A DNA stretch of 64,000 nt, taken from contig CAUJNA010003736.1 in NCBI GenBank assembly GCA_963377175.1, positions 242,399 to 306,398 of the forward strand. Direction: 5' to 3'. The notes below the pieces were generated by a model. That model was not told the DNA's origin. It ran no database searches and saw nothing but the letters and a program-made list of their open reading frames with translations. Position numbers and translations under genes: made by a program. Positions 62,928 to 64,000 of this stretch are shown here, one piece after another. Every line of letters starts with the position of its first letter. Position 1 is the stretch's first letter. Source of the stretch: Effrenium voratum. Its lineage: Eukaryota > Sar > Dinophyceae > Suessiales > Symbiodiniaceae.

Positions 62928-63603
62928 CTCGACCTTTTTGGTTGGCTAAAAAACGGGGGACCAAAAAGAACCACCATTTTTGGGGAGCAAAAGGACATGC
63001 CCCATCTTCGGGGTCACCTATGAAACACAATTTTAGGGGCTCCCCTATTTCGAGACATTTCGGAAAGACCATTTTAGGGGGGGGCACACCCTCTTGAGGG
63101 TGCATCGCGTTCGAGGTATCGCTGGTGGCAACCTTCATGTTCCACGAGCATCCTGAGAGGAAGGCAAGCCCTTCGAGAGCCGAATCGCTAAACATTCGCA
63201 GCTTTCGTCTGTATGGGTGGCTCGTTTTTTTGAGGTAAAGGTACCCCCCCCCCCTTTGCGGCGGCAAAAGGAAATCCACCAATGTTAGAGGTTCGCCTAT
63301 TTTGAAGACACACCCGTATAGATGATTTTGAATCAGTGGAATGGATCCGTACAGTCATCAACTGCTGCAGAAGGATATCAATATCCTTACTTGATCGTGA
63401 ACATACTGGTTGCCGACTTTGGGACCGTTGTCCTATTCTTTGAAATATATGAACGACAACATCATCAGGACTTTGTGACATGAACATTCATCTCCACCAA
63501 GAACCATAGGTGTCCTTTTTGGTTGATTTGGTTGAACAAATGGAGGGCCCTGGTTTACCCGGTGGTTCAATCAACTACCAGGGCCATCTATTTTCCCAAA
63601 AGG

Positions 63604-63705
63604 GACACCTACGCCAAGAACTCGTTTATCACAGAGTTCCAACAACCGCAGTTCAGATCTGTGCTGCTCCTCCAGCCCGCCAGGTTCGACATCAGCATTC
63701 CATGA
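63604..63705 (+). CDS. Candidate exon of another gene
   Basis: Reads DTYAKNSFITEFQQPQFRSV then LLLQPARFDISIP before TGA. Protein-like composition; could be the start of the next gene or a 3' exon of the EEP gene. Confidence 0.35.
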   Translation, partial: DTYAKNSFITEFQQPQFRSVLLLQPARFDISIP

Positions 63706-63842
63706 ACCACGCGTGCCCCATCAAGCAGATCGCCTCGTTCGGGGGAAGCGGCGGCGCGCAAGCTGCCCCTGCTTGAGGGAAGAACTACCTGCAACTCCTC
63801 AGGGCGAAGAAATTTGTTTCGAAGTTTATCGACGCAACGTAG

Positions 63843-63925
63843 GTATGGATCAAACTGAAACCAGGAATTGGGTAACTCACCCGCAGGTGTTAGTCCTTGG
63901 TTCCATTTACCGGGGCAAAGCCATG
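63843..63925. mobile_element. Family-B inverted-repeat element, copy 6
   Basis: gtatggatcaaactgaaacc, then ccaggaattgggtaactcac and ttggttccatttaccggggc. A mosaic with other family members. Confidence 0.5.
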
Positions 63926-63939
63926 TTGGAGTTACCCTA

Positions 63940-64000
63940 CTGTGGATGGACGAAATCCTGCACCACCTAAGAAACGCTGGAATGTTGATTTCTTGCAAAT
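63940..64000. mobile_element. Family-D inverted-repeat element, copy 3, cut by the window end
   Basis: Left terminus ctgtggatggacgaaatcct + gcaccacc, identical in core to copy 2. The right terminus lies beyond 64000. Confidence 0.6.

Noticed and set aside
1..64000. CRISPR arrays, tRNA or rRNA genes
   Set aside because: No regularly spaced repeat with unique spacers, no cloverleaf with T-loop consensus, and no rRNA core words were seen; the sequence is eukaryotic nuclear.

Overview
The window is a piece of nuclear genome from a microbial eukaryote, most likely a dinoflagellate or a close relative, carrying one decayed integrated virus. The flanks (1-2340 and 20460-64000) are GC-rich and hold intron-dense genes full of simple repeats and short inverted-repeat elements. 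Two host genes on the + strand can be followed exon by exon because conserved domains fix the reading frame. Their introns begin mostly with GC or GA rather than GT and end in AG, usually followed by G, a known dinoflagellate habit. Naming the lineage is an inference from that splice pattern.

2340-20460 is an AT-rich, intron-poor block of about 18 kb with the gene set of a polinton-like virus (PLV) or Polinton/Maverick: protein-primed family-B DNA polymerase, retrovirus-type integrase, A32-like packaging ATPase, double-jelly-roll major capsid protein, penton (minor capsid) protein, an S74-type fibre, a lipase-like protein, a GIY-YIG nuclease, several zinc-binding proteins and small unknowns. 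It is a fossil. The polymerase has three in-frame stops and a frameshift; the integrase, ATPase, major capsid, lipase, fibre and nuclease genes each carry at least one frameshift or stop. The penton gene and most small genes are still open. No terminal inverted repeats, target duplication or maturation protease were found.

Layout: 1-780 end of an intronless host gene with a predicted C-terminal membrane anchor; 1150-1515 minisatellite; 2340-20460 virus; 20.9-30.8 kb scattered coding-like host segments; 30.75-45.85 kb a multi-exon gene with GRAM, DysF-like and VASt domains (LAM/Aster-like sterol-transfer family); 46-51.1 kb coding-like segments of an unidentified gene; 51.5-62.9 kb a multi-exon CCR4/nocturnin/Angel-type EEP nuclease whose catalytic motifs are all present; 63.6-64 kb the start of something else.

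The host introns hold at least four families of roughly 85-125 bp elements with terminal inverted repeats. In two introns the element is essentially the whole intron and its terminal repeat supplies the 3' splice site, which is how introner elements behave.
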